Source: Chitinophaga pinensis (lineage in GTDB: Bacteria; Bacteroidota; Bacteroidia; Flavobacteriales_D; Crocinitomicaceae). From it: DNA of 6,339 nt. A program made the translations under genes and the position numbers. Position 1 is the first letter of the stretch, and each line of letters starts with the position of its first letter. The DNA lies in NCBI GenBank assembly GCA_945868555.1, contig CAMBMC010000147.1:1-6339 (forward strand), in the 5' to 3' direction. This document shows positions 6,078-6,339 of the stretch, one piece after another. A model generated the notes under the pieces. That model was not told the origin of the DNA. It searched no databases and worked only from the letters and a program-made list of their open reading frames with translations.

Positions 6078-6339
6078 ATGCTTCAAGAATACGATGTGAT
6101 TGTGGTCGGCGCCGGCCACGCTGGTTGTGAGGCCGCAAACGCTGCTGGTAAAATGGGCTCAAAGGTTTTGTTGGTCACAATGAACATGAACACCATTGCG
6201 CAGATGAGTTGCAACCCAGCTATGGGCGGCGTGGCGAAAGGACAGATTGTTCGTGAAATCGATGCTCTCGGTGGTGGTTCTGGCATCGTAAGCGACAAAA
6301 GTGCGATTCAGTTTCGAATGCTCAACCTTTCAAAGGGCC
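6078..6339 (+). CDS. mnmG: tRNA U34 carboxymethylaminomethyl modification enzyme MnmG, N-terminal part (runs off the right edge)
   Basis: MnmG (GidA) is the FAD-binding subunit that, with the GTPase MnmE, installs the cmnm5 group on wobble uridine 34 of several tRNAs, using methylene-tetrahydrofolate and glycine in the cytoplasm. Eighty-seven codons are visible. The dinucleotide-binding motif VGAGHAGCEAA is at residues 10-20. The family hallmark MSCNPAMGGVAKGQIVREID is at 43-62 and ends in DALGG (62-66). IQFRMLNLSKG (77-87) then runs to the edge. The ATG at 6078 places the first beta strand (YDVIVV) five residues in, as usual for the family. No strong ribosome binding site is seen. The gene follows ybeY by 46 bases, with parS 2 in the gap, so it may be read through from the upstream operon, from its own promoter, or both. 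Confidence 0.97.
   Translation, partial: MLQEYDVIVVGAGHAGCEAANAAGKMGSKVLLVTMNMNTIAQMSCNPAMGGVAKGQIVREIDALGGGSGIVSDKSAIQFRMLNLSKG

Noticed and set aside
1..6339. CRISPR array, mobile element, rRNA/tRNA gene, toxin-antitoxin or defence cassette
   Set aside because: No regularly spaced repeats, transposase or integrase motifs, terminal inverted repeats, tRNA-like folds or small paired genes were seen on either strand.

Overview
The window looks like an ordinary chromosomal core-gene segment from a member of the Bacteroidota, probably a Flavobacteriia-like lineage (the class is a guess). Four things support this. A DUF4175-type giant membrane protein is followed by a small HATPase protein, ybeY and mnmG, a gene order I associate with that phylum. 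A TAnnTTTG promoter element lies ahead of gltX. No gene start has a convincing Shine-Dalgarno sequence. The glutamyl-tRNA synthetase and YbeY carry sequence variants typical of the phylum. The DNA is AT-leaning and uniform, with no sign of recent transfer, mobile DNA, CRISPR array, rRNA or tRNA.

Layout: two divergent transcription units leave a spacer at about 1648-1809. Leftward runs gltX (glutamyl-tRNA synthetase, complete), then folB (dihydroneopterin aldolase, only the first 40 residues in the window), joined by an ATGA stop/start overlap. Rightward run a roughly 1120-residue membrane-anchored coiled-coil protein of the DUF4175 family, an RsbW/SpoIIAB-like ATP-binding protein, ybeY (rRNA maturation endonuclease, coupled to the previous gene by another ATGA overlap), and the first 87 codons of mnmG (tRNA U34 modification).

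The most striking non-coding signal is a pair of perfect 16-bp palindromes, TGTTTCACGTGAAACA, exactly 40 bp apart. One is embedded in the last codons of ybeY and the other lies just ahead of the mnmG start. Both match the widely conserved ParB-binding site parS, so this segment probably lies in the chromosome's centromere-like zone, likely near oriC. A second signal is a 12-bp-stem hairpin followed by a run of six Ts, lying inside the first 60 bases of ybeY. It looks like an intrinsic terminator placed within a gene.

Functionally, most genes here serve translation (tRNA charging, rRNA processing, tRNA wobble modification) or folate synthesis. The DUF4175 protein and the HATPase protein have no experimentally assigned role that I know of, and they are the best candidates for undescribed biology. 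I see no defence island or secondary-metabolite system.
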